The notes under the pieces: model-generated
What the model saw: only the letters and a program-made list of their open reading frames with translations
The model's database searches: none
Told to the model about the DNA's origin: nothing
Assembly: GCA_023391905.1 (NCBI GenBank)
Contig: JAEWAD010000020.1
Coordinates: forward strand, 1-10,342
DNA from: Pseudomonadota bacterium
GTDB taxonomy: Bacteria > Pseudomonadota > Alphaproteobacteria > Rhizobiales > Kaistiaceae
Direction: 5' to 3'
DNA length: 10,342 nucleotides
In this document: piece after piece, positions 1-6,785 of the stretch
Position numbering within the stretch: the stretch's first letter is position 1
Layout: each line of letters opens with the position of its first letter
Made by a program: the position numbers and the translations under genes

Positions 1-1
1 G

Positions 2-124
2 GGCGAGGCCGCGCCGGCCCGCAAGCCGCGCAAGTCGACCAAGTCCGCCGAGGCCGCCGCCGCGCCGACCGTGGCGCCTGAGCAGCCCGTCGCCGTGCCC
101 GCGACCGAAGAGTCCAAGACATGA
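2..124 (+). CDS. tatB: Sec-independent translocase TatB, C-terminal tail (5' truncated)
   Basis: Only the last 40 codons are inside the window, read in frame 2 and ending at TGA 122-124. They encode a low-complexity tail rich in Ala, Pro, Lys and Glu, ending in EESKT, with no membrane segment. TatB proteins have one N-terminal membrane helix, an amphipathic helix and then a variable charged Ala/Pro-rich cytoplasmic tail, so this fits. TatB works with TatC as the receptor for folded proteins carrying twin-arginine signal peptides. The assignment rests mainly on position: the stop codon overlaps the tatC start as ATGA, as expected for coupled tatBC genes. The tail alone is not diagnostic, and a tatA-type gene directly upstream cannot be excluded. 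Confidence 0.75.
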   Translation, partial: GEAAPARKPRKSTKSAEAAAAPTVAPEQPVAVPATEESKT

Positions 125-942
125 GCGACAAACCGACGACCGAAGAAGACGAGATCGAAGCGAGCCGCATGCCGCTGATGGAGCATCTGATCGAGCTGCG
201 CTCGCGGCTGATCAAGACGCTGGTGGCCGTGCTCCTCGCCTTCCTGGTCTGCTTCTATTTCGCCGGCACGATCTACAACATCCTCGTGCTTCCCTATGAA
301 TGGGCGGTGGGACCGGCGCAGGACGTCAAGCTGATCTACACGGCGCCGCAGGAATATTTCCTGACGCAGATGAAGCTGGCGCTGTACGGGGCGGTTTTCA
401 TCGCCTTCCCGGTCATCGCCATGCAGATCTACAAGTTCGCGGCGCCCGGCCTCTACAAGCATGAGAAGCAGGCCTTCGTGCCCTATCTCATCGCGACGCC
501 GGTGCTGTTCCTCATCGGCGCGGCGCTCGTCTATTTCCTCGTGCTGCCGATGGCGCTGCACTTCTTCCTGTCGTTCCAGCAGACCGGCGGCGAGCACAAG
601 GCGCAGATCGAGGCGCTGTTCAAGGTCAACGAGTATCTCGGCCTGATCATGACGCTGACGCTCGCGTTCGGCATCGTGTTCCAGCTGCCGGTGGTGTTGA
701 CGCTGCTCGGCCGGGCCGGCGTCGTCACCAGCCAGATGCTGAAGGACAAGCGGCGCTATGCGATCGTCATCGCCTTCGTCATCGCGGCGGTGCTGACGCC
801 TCCGGACGTGATCAGCCAGATCTCGCTCGCGATACCCGCCATGCTGCTCTACGAGATCTCCATCTATTCCGTCCGGATGGTCGAGCGGAAGCGCTCCGAG
901 GCCACGGCCGAGGATACGGACGGGGAAAGCGCCGACGCCTAG
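121..942 (+). CDS. tatC: Twin-arginine translocase subunit TatC
   Basis: TatC (273 aa) is the polytopic inner-membrane core of the Tat system and recognises twin-arginine signal peptides of folded substrates together with TatB. The N-terminal cytoplasmic motif EHLIELRSRL (residues 21-30) is the family signature; E25 and R27 align with the signal-binding E15 and R17 of E. coli TatC. The loop APGLYKHEK (108-116) carries E115, equivalent to E103 of E. coli. LTPPDVISQ (225-233) is the conserved segment before the last helix. Six hydrophobic segments lie near residues 32-50, 76-104, 119-147, 172-195, 213-226 and 231-250. A short acidic cytoplasmic tail follows. Its ATG overlaps the tatB stop (ATGA), suggesting translational coupling, and a strong terminator follows the gene. 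Length and motifs are normal and it looks functional. Confidence 0.98.
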   Translation: MSDKPTTEEDEIEASRMPLMEHLIELRSRLIKTLVAVLLAFLVCFYFAGTIYNILVLPYEWAVGPAQDVKLIYTAPQEYFLTQMKLALYGAVFIAFPVIAMQIYKFAAPGLYKHEKQAFVPYLIATPVLFLIGAALVYFLVLPMALHFFLSFQQTGGEHKAQIEALFKVNEYLGLIMTLTLAFGIVFQLPVVLTLLGRAGVVTSQMLKDKRRYAIVIAFVIAAVLTPPDVISQISLAIPAMLLYEISIYSVRMVERKRSEATAEDTDGESADA

Positions 943-968
943 TCGCGGTCGCGACCAAACCATCTCCA

Positions 969-1000
969 AGCCGCGTCGCCCCAGGGCGGCGCGGCTTTTT
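969..1000 (+). terminator. Intrinsic terminator after tatC
   Basis: A 12-bp GC-rich stem (969-980 with 985-996, one G-U wobble) closes a 4-base loop CCAG and runs into a five-T tract at 996-1000. It starts 26 bases after the tatC stop, so it should end the tat transcript and separate it from serS. Confidence 0.9.
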
Positions 1001-1079
1001 GCTGACTGGAGCCTTGCGCCGCCGCTTTCTGGCCCCCGTGCCACGCTCGCGGGTTGATCCGCCGCGCCACTCACACTAT

Positions 1080-1124
1080 CCGTCATCCGGCGATGTCTTC
1101 GCTCTTCTGCGGCCGGGATGACGG
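1080..1124. repeat. Imperfect intergenic inverted repeat upstream of serS
   Basis: The arms CCGTCATCC-GG (1080-1090) and CCGGGATGACGG (1113-1124) pair over 11 bp with one bulged G at 1115, around a 22-base centre. No T-tract follows, so it is not a typical terminator. The CGTCATCC/GGATGACG ends resemble the short intergenic palindromic elements scattered through many alphaproteobacterial genomes (from memory, not searched). The element ends 24 bases before the serS ATG, so it would lie in the serS leader if transcription starts upstream. It could be a repeat relic or an mRNA hairpin. Confidence 0.5.
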
Positions 1125-1148
1125 CCGCCTTCTGCTCGAGGCTTGATC

Positions 1149-2462
1149 ATGCTCGATATCAAATGGATCCGCGAAAACCCCGAGGCGCTGGACCGTGCGC
1201 TTGCCAGTCGTGGGGCCGAGCCGATCTCGTCGACGCTGATCGCCCTGGACGAGGCGCGCCGTGCCCATATCGTCAAGGTGCAGGCCGCGCAGGAGCGCCG
1301 CAACGCCGCCTCCAAGGAGATCGGCAAGGCGAAGGGCGCCAAGGACGAGGAGACCGCCCAGCGGCTGATGGCCGAGGTCGCCACGCTCAAGGAATTCCTG
1401 GCCCATGCCGAGGACGAGGAGCGCCGCCTCAACAAGGAGCTCGACGACGCGCTGGCGGTGATCCCGAACGCGCCGCTCGAGGATGTGCCCTTCGGCAAGG
1501 ACGAAGCCGACAACGTCCCGTATTTCGGTCGCAACCTGACCGAAGAGCAGGCCGCCGTCACTCGCCCGAAGAAGCGCGTGCACAGCTTTGAGTCGAAAGA
1601 GCATTTCGATATCGGCGAGGCGCTCGGCCAGATGGATTTCGAGGCTGCCGCCCGGATCTCGGGCAGCCGTTTCGTCGTGCTGAAGGGCCGGCTTGCCCGG
1701 CTCGAGCGCGCCATCGGCCAGTTCATGCTCGACCTGCACACCACCGAGCATGGCTATACCGAAGTGCAGCCGCCGCTTCTGGTCAAGGATGATGCGCTGT
1801 TCGGTACGGCCCAGCTGCCGAAGTTCGCCGAAGATCTGTTCAAGGCCGGCGAGCAGCACTGGCTGATCCCGACCGCCGAGGTGCCGCTGACCAATCTCGT
1901 CCGCGAGAGCATTCTCGACGAGAAGGAGCTGCCGCTCCGCTTTACGGCGCTGACGCCGTGCTTCCGTTCGGAGGCGGGTTCTGCCGGCCGTGACACGCGC
2001 GGCATGTTGCGCCAGCATCAGTTCAACAAGGTCGAGCTCGTCTCGATCACCACGCCGGAGACGTCGATCGACGAGCATGAGCGCATGCTCTCCTGCGCCG
2101 AGGCGGTGCTGAAGCAGCTCGATCTGCACTATCGTGTCGTCACGCTCTGCACCGGTGACATGGGCTTCGGCTCGCGCAAGACCTATGACATCGAGGTCTG
2201 GCTGCCGGGACAGAACACCTATCGCGAGATCTCGTCCGTCTCGGTCTGCGACGACTTCCAGGCGCGCCGCATGAACGCGCGCTATCGTCCGGGCGGCGAG
2301 AAGGGCACCCGTTTCGTGCACACGCTGAACGGCTCGGGCACGGCCGTCGGCCGCGCGCTGATCGCCGTGATGGAGACCTACCAGAACGAGGACGGCACGA
2401 TCACGGTGCCGTCGGCGTTGAAGCCCTATATGGGCGGGCTCGACAAGGTCGGGGCGGCGTAG
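1149..2462 (+). CDS. serS: Seryl-tRNA synthetase (class II)
   Basis: This cytoplasmic enzyme (437 aa) charges tRNA-Ser with serine, and also tRNA-Sec where present. The N-terminal region, about residues 30-100, is charged and Lys/Glu/Ala-rich, matching the antiparallel coiled-coil arm that grips the long variable arm of tRNA-Ser. The class II catalytic core follows. Motif 1 lies near GYTEVQPP (202-209), the serine-binding TAEV is at 242-245, motif 2 CFRSEAGSAGRDTRG is at 271-285, and motif 3 around LNGSGTAVGRALIAVMETYQ is at 393-412. An in-frame TTG at 1143 would add two residues. I prefer ATG 1149 because the protein then begins MLDIKWIRENP, as in the family, and GAGG at 1138-1141 lies 7 bases upstream. 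It is probably transcribed separately from tat, since a terminator intervenes. Confidence 0.98.
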   Translation: MLDIKWIRENPEALDRALASRGAEPISSTLIALDEARRAHIVKVQAAQERRNAASKEIGKAKGAKDEETAQRLMAEVATLKEFLAHAEDEERRLNKELDDALAVIPNAPLEDVPFGKDEADNVPYFGRNLTEEQAAVTRPKKRVHSFESKEHFDIGEALGQMDFEAAARISGSRFVVLKGRLARLERAIGQFMLDLHTTEHGYTEVQPPLLVKDDALFGTAQLPKFAEDLFKAGEQHWLIPTAEVPLTNLVRESILDEKELPLRFTALTPCFRSEAGSAGRDTRGMLRQHQFNKVELVSITTPETSIDEHERMLSCAEAVLKQLDLHYRVVTLCTGDMGFGSRKTYDIEVWLPGQNTYREISSVSVCDDFQARRMNARYRPGGEKGTRFVHTLNGSGTAVGRALIAVMETYQNEDGTITVPSALKPYMGGLDKVGAA

Positions 2463-2542
2463 CCGCTCCAGCCCGGGCCGCGGCCCGATCTCTCGGCTTC
2501 CTCTCGACCGGCACTCAGACGAATAGCGAAGGCTGACCAGAC

Positions 2543-3301
2543 ATGCGTATCCTGATCACCAATGACGACGGCATCCATGCTCCGGGCCTGGCGGTCCTCG
2601 AGCGCATCGCTCGGACGCTGTCGGACGATGTCTGGGTGGTCGCGCCGGAGACCGACCAGTCGGGCCTGGCGCATTCGCTGACGCTGAACGATCCGCTGCG
2701 CCTGCGCCAGGTTGCGGAACAGACCTACGCGGTCCGCGGCACGCCGACGGACTGCGTGATCATGGCGGTGCGCAAGGTCATGGACCGTGCGCCCGACCTC
2801 GTCCTCTCCGGCGTCAATTCCGGGCAGAATGCCGCCGACGACGTGACCTATTCGGGCACCGTCGCCGGCGCCATCGAGGGCACGCTGCTGGGCATCCCCT
2901 CGATCGCGCTGAGCCAGGCCTATGATTTCGCCGACGGGCGCCGGGTGATCCCTTGGGAGACCGTCGAGGCGCATGCGCCGCGCATCCTGAAGAAGCTGAT
3001 CGAGCGCGGCTGTCCGCGCGGCGTGCTCTACAACCTGAACTTCCCGAACCGCGCACCGGGCCTGGTGGCCGGCGTCGAGGTCACCTCGCAGGGCGTCGTC
3101 ACGCATGGCCTCACGGTCGACGAACGCAATGACGGCCGGGGCAATCCCTATTTCTGGCTGAAGCATCGCCGGATCGACGAGGAGCATGCCGCAGGGACCG
3201 ACGTCGACGCGCTGCGGCGCGGCGTCATTTCCGTCACGCCGCTCCGACTCGACATGACGGCCTACGACCAGGCGCACGAGCTGAAGGCCCTGTTCGACTG
3301 A
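2543..3301 (+). CDS. surE: 5'/3'-nucleotidase SurE
   Basis: SurE (252 aa) is a metal-dependent phosphatase that removes phosphate from nucleoside 5'- and 3'-monophosphates and, in some species, short polyphosphate; it is linked to stationary-phase survival. The N-terminus MRILITNDDG holds the metal-binding pair D8-D9. The other ligands are visible as S40 in APETDQSG and N92 in SGVNSGQN (89-96). The family segment YSGTVAGAIEG (103-113) is intact, and length is normal. GAAGG at 2528-2532 sits 10 bases before the ATG. The 80-base gap after serS contains a perfect 14-bp GC palindrome (2474-2487) but no T-tract, so co-transcription with serS is possible. It is followed by the pcm and nlpD-like genes in the order known from enterobacteria. 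Confidence 0.97.
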   Translation: MRILITNDDGIHAPGLAVLERIARTLSDDVWVVAPETDQSGLAHSLTLNDPLRLRQVAEQTYAVRGTPTDCVIMAVRKVMDRAPDLVLSGVNSGQNAADDVTYSGTVAGAIEGTLLGIPSIALSQAYDFADGRRVIPWETVEAHAPRILKKLIERGCPRGVLYNLNFPNRAPGLVAGVEVTSQGVVTHGLTVDERNDGRGNPYFWLKHRRIDEEHAAGTDVDALRRGVISVTPLRLDMTAYDQAHELKALFD

Positions 3302-3395
3302 TCGAGCGAAATCGACGAGCGCGCCGCGTGCACTAAGACGGCGTTTACCACCTCTGCCGCATGACTAGCTACAAGTAGGCGAGGGCGCGTAGCGT

Positions 3396-4088
3396 ATGGC
3401 ACTCGGAGCGGTTCAGTTCCACCCTGTGGACGAGGATGCGGTCGACGACGGTTTCGTCCCGATCGCGTCCTTCCTTCTGCGCATGCGGCAGTTCGGCATC
3501 ATGGATCGCCGCATGGTCGACGCGTTCGAGTCGATCCCGCGCGAACAGTTCATGTCGTCCGACGGAAGGCGGGCGCCGCTCTTCGCCGAGCGGCCGCAGC
3601 CGATCGATTGCGGCCAGCTCAACACCCCGCCCATTCTCGCCGCCCGCATGATCGAGGCGCTTGCGCCGACGACGCGCTGTCGCGTGTTCGAGGTCGGGAC
3701 GGGGACTGGCTATCTGACGGCGGTGCTCTCCCGCCTGTCGCGCCGGGTCTATACGATCGATCGCTTCCGTACCCTGGTGGCGGCGGCGCAGAACCGGTTC
3801 GAGATGCTCCGGATCGGCAATATCAGCTCCAGCTTCGGCGACGGCCTGATCGGCTGGCCGGACAAGGGGCCGTTCGACCGGATCATCTGCTCGGCCTCGG
3901 CGCCGGCGGTGCCGCAGGCCTTCGTCGAGTCTCTGACGACCAGCGGCACGCTGGTGATGCCGATCGGCCCCGATGACGGCATCCAGACCATGACCCGCTT
4001 CATGCGGGTCGATCGCCAGCTGGTGGCGACGCCCATCTGCCCGGTACGCATGGTGCCGCTGATCCGGGGCAGGGCGGCCGCCCTCTGA
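3396..4088 (+). CDS. pcm: Protein-L-isoaspartate O-methyltransferase family protein
   Basis: This is a 230-aa SAM-dependent methyltransferase of the PCMT family, which methylates L-isoaspartyl residues in aged proteins to start their repair. Motif I VFEVGTGTGY (97-106) forms the SAM loop, YTID (119-122) ends the acidic strand, GDG (148-150) is followed by the family-typical GW, and DRIICSASAP (161-170) is motif II. The loop before motif I, usually LPIGxGQTIS in E. coli-type Pcm, reads QPIDCGQLNTPPI here (68-80), so the usual Thr-Ile-Ser is replaced by Leu-Asn-Thr. From memory, Hyphomicrobiales homologues at this locus also diverge at this loop, so activity on isoaspartate is inferred, not certain. 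GAGGG at 3381-3385 lies 10 bases before the ATG. It sits between surE and the nlpD-like gene, with gaps of 94 and about 255 bases. Confidence 0.9.
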   Translation: MALGAVQFHPVDEDAVDDGFVPIASFLLRMRQFGIMDRRMVDAFESIPREQFMSSDGRRAPLFAERPQPIDCGQLNTPPILAARMIEALAPTTRCRVFEVGTGTGYLTAVLSRLSRRVYTIDRFRTLVAAAQNRFEMLRIGNISSSFGDGLIGWPDKGPFDRIICSASAPAVPQAFVESLTTSGTLVMPIGPDDGIQTMTRFMRVDRQLVATPICPVRMVPLIRGRAAAL

Positions 4089-4211
4089 TCCTCTTCCGAT
4101 TGTCGAGGCGACGTGATTCGCGGCCGGGCTGTGCCGGCGCCGGGTCGCGCCACGACGCGTTCGCGACCTTAACCGTATCGTCGACCGGGGGTGCGCGCTG
4201 ACCGCGGGAAA

Positions 4212-4231
4212 ACCGCCGGATTTGCGGCGGT
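4212..4231. other. Perfect 7-bp hairpin in the pcm-nlpD gap
   Basis: ACCGCCG (4212-4218) pairs perfectly with CGGCGGT (4225-4231) around the 6-base loop GATTTG. It lies 123 bases after pcm and is not followed by a T-tract. It may weakly end the pcm transcript or be chance in GC-rich DNA. Just downstream, GGTTGCA is repeated directly at 4240-4246 and 4249-4255 with a 9-base period. Confidence 0.35.
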
Positions 4232-4275
4232 GCGGCACGGGTTGCATCGGTTGCAGATGAAATTCCGCTTCGTGC

Positions 4276-4291
4276 TTAAGTCTTTATAAAC
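4276..4291 (+). promoter_or_regulatory. CtrA-like box upstream of the nlpD-like gene
   Basis: TTAAGTCTTTATAAAC reads as TTAA-N7-TAAAC. The alphaproteobacterial CtrA consensus is TTAA-N7-TTAAC, so 8 of 9 specified bases match. An isolated half-site TTAACC lies further upstream at 4169-4174. The box overlaps a possible -10 element TATAAA (4285-4290), which has a poor -35 TTCCGC (4263-4268) at 16 bp. The stretch is clearly AT-richer than its surroundings, as promoters in high-GC genomes often are. CtrA control of a cell-division factor would be plausible, but one near-match is weak evidence. Confidence 0.35.
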
Positions 4292-4305
4292 GTTACCAGC
4301 GTTTA
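4287..4305. repeat. Short inverted repeat in the nlpD leader
   Basis: TAAACG (4287-4292) and CGTTTA (4300-4305) form a perfect 6-bp dyad around 7 bases (TTACCAG). It partly overlaps the CtrA-like box and lies 38 bases before the chosen start. It could be an operator or a small leader hairpin; its regulator, if any, is unknown. Confidence 0.35.
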
Positions 4306-4343
4306 GTGGCGTCATGTGTGGTGTGGCGTTGCGAGTAGGCTCG

Positions 4344-5831
4344 ATGTGCAGAAATGTCTCCTCTTTTCGGTCTCGGACTCTCTCCCAGGTTGCGTTCGTC
4401 GCGCTGCTCGCGGGTCTGACGGCAGCCTGTAGCTCCGACGGCTCGCGTTACGGTTCGATCTTCACCGGCAGCACGGCCAACCAGAAGCAGATCATCGGCG
4501 GCAATCAGCCGATGCCCGCGCCGGTTGACTACAGCTACAGCAATGACGTCGTGACCGCGCCGGCGCCGTCGCGCTCGGTGGCGCGTTCCGATCTGCCGCC
4601 GATGCTCCCGGGTGTCCAGCAGGGCGGGCAGCAGGTTGCCGCCGCGCCGTCCTATGGCGCGCCGCAGGCTTACAATCCGCCCGGCGCCTATACCCCGCCG
4701 GCCCAGTCCGCGCCCACCCAGGTCGCCTCCGCTGCGCAGCCGCCGCGCAGCAGCGCCGGCTGGTCGACGGAAAACGCGACCGTGGTGACGCTCGGACCCG
4801 GCGAGACGATGTCCTCGGTGTCGCGCCGCTACGGTGTTCCGATCAAGGAACTCGCCCGCGTCAACAACATCGCCAACCCGTCCCAGGTCGGCGCCGGCAC
4901 CCGGCTGACCATCCCGACCTACGGCGTTGCGGGCGGTGCTGCCTCTGCGCCGGCGCAGAGCGCCCAGCTCGTGGCCAGCGCCGCTCCGGCTGCGCAGGGC
5001 AAGCCCGTCTCGCCCGAGAGCGGCTCGCTCAACGGCCTGCACACGGTTTCGCCGGGCCAGACGCTGTCCTCGATCGCGCGGCTCTACGGCATCAGCGCCA
5101 AGGATATCGCGAGCGCCAACAACCTGACCTCGACCAACCAGCTGAAGTCGGGCCAGACGCTCCGCATTCCTGGCAAGGGCGAGAATCCGCAGGCCGTGGC
5201 GCTGCGTTCCGATCCGGCGCGTCGCGAGGAGAAGCCGCGCGGCGACGATCCGAACGCCAAGCCGGTTGCCGCCAATGCGCCGCAGAAGGCGTCCGATCCG
5301 GTCACGACGGCTGCCGTCACGAAGCCCGATTCGGGTCTCTCCGAGGCCGCCTCGATCACCAAGCCGGCCGCGAACGCGCCGGTCGCCTATGCGCCGCCGT
5401 CGGATGACAAGGCCGGCGCCACCAATGCCAGCCTGGATCCGGGCTCGGCCAATGGCACGACCTTCCGCTGGCCGGTGCGTGGTCGCATCATCACGGGCTT
5501 CGGCGCTTCGGCGACGGGCGAGAAGAATGACGGCATCAACCTTGCCGTGCCGGAGGGCACGTCGATCAAGGCGGCCGAGGCCGGCACCGTCATCTATGCG
5601 GGCAGCGAGCTGGAGGGCTACGGCAACCTGGTGCTCGTGCGCCATGCCGATGGCTGGGTCTCGGCCTACGCCCACAACAGCAAGATCCTGGTCAAGCGCG
5701 GCGACACCGTGCGCCGTGGCCAGATCATCTCGCAGGCCGGTTCGTCGGGCTCGGTCAATGCGCCGCAGCTGCACTTCGAGCTCCGCCGCGGTTCGAAGCC
5801 GGTCAACCCGCTGGATTACCTCCAGAGCTGA
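4344..5831 (+). CDS. nlpD: NlpD-like lipoprotein: two LysM domains and a degenerate M23/LytM domain
   Basis: This 495-aa protein is predicted to be a lipidated envelope protein that binds peptidoglycan and activates amidases during septal wall splitting. A positive N-terminus and a hydrophobic stretch lead to a lipobox ending LTAAC, with Cys29 lipidated and Ser after it. A Pro/Ala/Gln-rich linker follows. LysM1 is at about 147-192, LysM2 at about 232-277, and the M23/LytM domain at about 374-493. In LytM enzymes the zinc site is HxxxD plus HxH. Here the first His and Asp are N395 and N399, and the HxH reads QLH with only H477 left; H444 of YAH is kept. This pattern matches non-catalytic NlpD/EnvC-type activators. 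An in-frame ATG at 4314 would add ten residues. I prefer 4344 because it gives a normal signal-peptide length and has TAGG 4 bases upstream. The surE-pcm neighbourhood supports nlpD. Confidence 0.9.
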   Translation: MCRNVSSFRSRTLSQVAFVALLAGLTAACSSDGSRYGSIFTGSTANQKQIIGGNQPMPAPVDYSYSNDVVTAPAPSRSVARSDLPPMLPGVQQGGQQVAAAPSYGAPQAYNPPGAYTPPAQSAPTQVASAAQPPRSSAGWSTENATVVTLGPGETMSSVSRRYGVPIKELARVNNIANPSQVGAGTRLTIPTYGVAGGAASAPAQSAQLVASAAPAAQGKPVSPESGSLNGLHTVSPGQTLSSIARLYGISAKDIASANNLTSTNQLKSGQTLRIPGKGENPQAVALRSDPARREEKPRGDDPNAKPVAANAPQKASDPVTTAAVTKPDSGLSEAASITKPAANAPVAYAPPSDDKAGATNASLDPGSANGTTFRWPVRGRIITGFGASATGEKNDGINLAVPEGTSIKAAEAGTVIYAGSELEGYGNLVLVRHADGWVSAYAHNSKILVKRGDTVRRGQIISQAGSSGSVNAPQLHFELRRGSKPVNPLDYLQS

Positions 5832-5846
5832 CCGACTGATCCTTGG

Positions 5847-5878
5847 CCGACCGACCTCGTCTCGTGAGGGTCGGTCGG
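5847..5878. terminator. Hairpin between convergent genes (possible bidirectional terminator)
   Basis: CCGACCGACC (5847-5856) pairs perfectly with GGTCGGTCGG (5869-5878) over 10 bp with a 12-base loop. It begins 15 bases after the nlpD-like stop and ends 22 bases before the end of the convergent DUF815 gene. Neither side has a T-tract, so it is a non-canonical terminator, probably acting on both strands by structure alone or as an mRNA 3' stabiliser. Confidence 0.6.
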
Positions 5879-5900
5879 TCACTAAGCTGGTGGGGCGGCT

Positions 5901-6785
5901 TCAGCCCTTCAGAGCGACCCCAAGTCGCCCCGCCAGATCCTGGACATACTGCCAGGCCACGCGACCGGAACGCGCCCCGCGCGTCGTCGCCCACTCCAGC
6001 GCCTCGGCGCGCAGGACTTCCGGCTCCACCTTCAGCCCGTAGTGCTCGGCATAGCCGTTGACCATGGCGAGATAGTCGTCCTGGCTGCACTTGTGGAAGC
6101 CGAGCCACAGCCCGAACCGATCCGACAGCGACACCTTCTCCTCGACCGCCTCGCCGGGATTGATCGCCGTCGAGCGCTCGTTCTCCATCATGTCGCGCGG
6201 CAGCAGGTGGCGCCGGTTCGACGTCGCGTAGAAGACGACGTTGTCCGGACGCCCCTCGACGCCGCCGTCCAGCGCCGCCTTCAGCGACTTGTAGGACGTG
6301 TCGTCATTGTCGAAGGACAGGTCGTCGCAGAACAGGATGAAGCGGCGGTCGAGGCCGCGCACCAGCGTCATCAGCTCGGGCAGGCTGTCGATATCCTCGC
6401 GATGGATCTCGATCAGCTTCATCGGTTGGCCGCCGGGCAGCTTCGAGAGGTCGCCGTTGATCGTGGCGTGCGCCGCCTTGACCAGCGAGCTCTTGCCCAT
6501 GCCCCGGGCGCCCCAGAGCAGGACGTTGTTGGCCGGCAGGCCGCGCGCGAAGCGGTCGGTGTTGTCGACGAGGATGTCGCGGACGCGGTCGACGCCCTTC
6601 AGCAGCACCATCTCGACGCGGTTGACCCGCGGCACCGGCTGCAGCGTGCCGGTCGAGGCCTGCCACACGAAGGCATCAGCGGTGTCGGGGTCGAATTTCG
6701 GGCGTGCCGGCGGCACCGCCCGTTCGATCAGCGCGATGAGCCGGTCGAGACGATCGGCGACGGACTTCAAGGGATCTTCTGTCAC
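5901..6785 (-). CDS. DUF815-family AAA+ ATPase
   Basis: This 294-aa protein is a P-loop ATPase of the AAA+ class, DUF815 type, with unknown cellular role. Residues 1-25 look helical and charged. The core shows Walker A GARGMGKS (92-99), Walker B FILFCDD (149-155), a sensor-1 Asn in YATSNRRHL (186-194), an arginine-finger-like DRFG (222-225) and a possible sensor-2 Arg at 275. All expected ATPase residues are present. No signal peptide or membrane segment is visible, so it is predicted cytoplasmic. The start codon is GTG at 6785-6783; it is supported by GAGGAA (6798-6793 on this strand) with 7 bases of spacing, whereas a nearer ATG is out of frame. It runs opposite to its neighbours, converging on nlpD and diverging from yajC. 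From memory, this position between nlpD and yajC is common in Hyphomicrobiales. No substrate can be assigned. Confidence 0.93.
   Translation of the reverse strand: MTEDPLKSVADRLDRLIALIERAVPPARPKFDPDTADAFVWQASTGTLQPVPRVNRVEMVLLKGVDRVRDILVDNTDRFARGLPANNVLLWGARGMGKSSLVKAAHATINGDLSKLPGGQPMKLIEIHREDIDSLPELMTLVRGLDRRFILFCDDLSFDNDDTSYKSLKAALDGGVEGRPDNVVFYATSNRRHLLPRDMMENERSTAINPGEAVEEKVSLSDRFGLWLGFHKCSQDDYLAMVNGYAEHYGLKVEPEVLRAEALEWATTRGARSGRVAWQYVQDLAGRLGVALKG

Noticed and set aside
1054..1080. Possible serS promoter TTGATC with ACTATC
   Set aside because: The spacer is only 15 bases and the -10 match is poor, so it cannot be supported from sequence alone.
1143..1148. TTG at 1143 as the serS start
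   Set aside because: It adds only Met-Ile before the family-typical MLDIKW start and would leave a single base between GAGG (1138-1141) and the start codon, while ATG 1149 has 7 bases.
1083..2321. 412-codon open frame on the minus strand opposite serS
   Set aside because: It is antisense to an unmistakable seryl-tRNA synthetase and has no recognisable motif.
2474..2487. Perfect 14-bp GC palindrome between serS and surE
   Set aside because: It has no loop of useful size and no T-tract, and is built only from G and C, so it is likely chance in this composition rather than a terminator.
3366..3378. Small palindrome CTACAAGTAG and a TTTACC/TAGCTA pair before pcm
   Set aside because: The -10 matches consensus at only two positions and the palindrome is too short to mean much.
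3369..4247. 292-codon open frame on the minus strand opposite pcm
   Set aside because: Arg/His-rich composition and full overlap with the motif-bearing methyltransferase gene mark it as a shadow.
4293..5882. 529-codon open frame on the minus strand opposite the nlpD-like gene
   Set aside because: The translation is Arg/Gly-rich low complexity, typical of an antisense shadow in high-GC DNA, while the plus strand encodes clear LysM and LytM domains.
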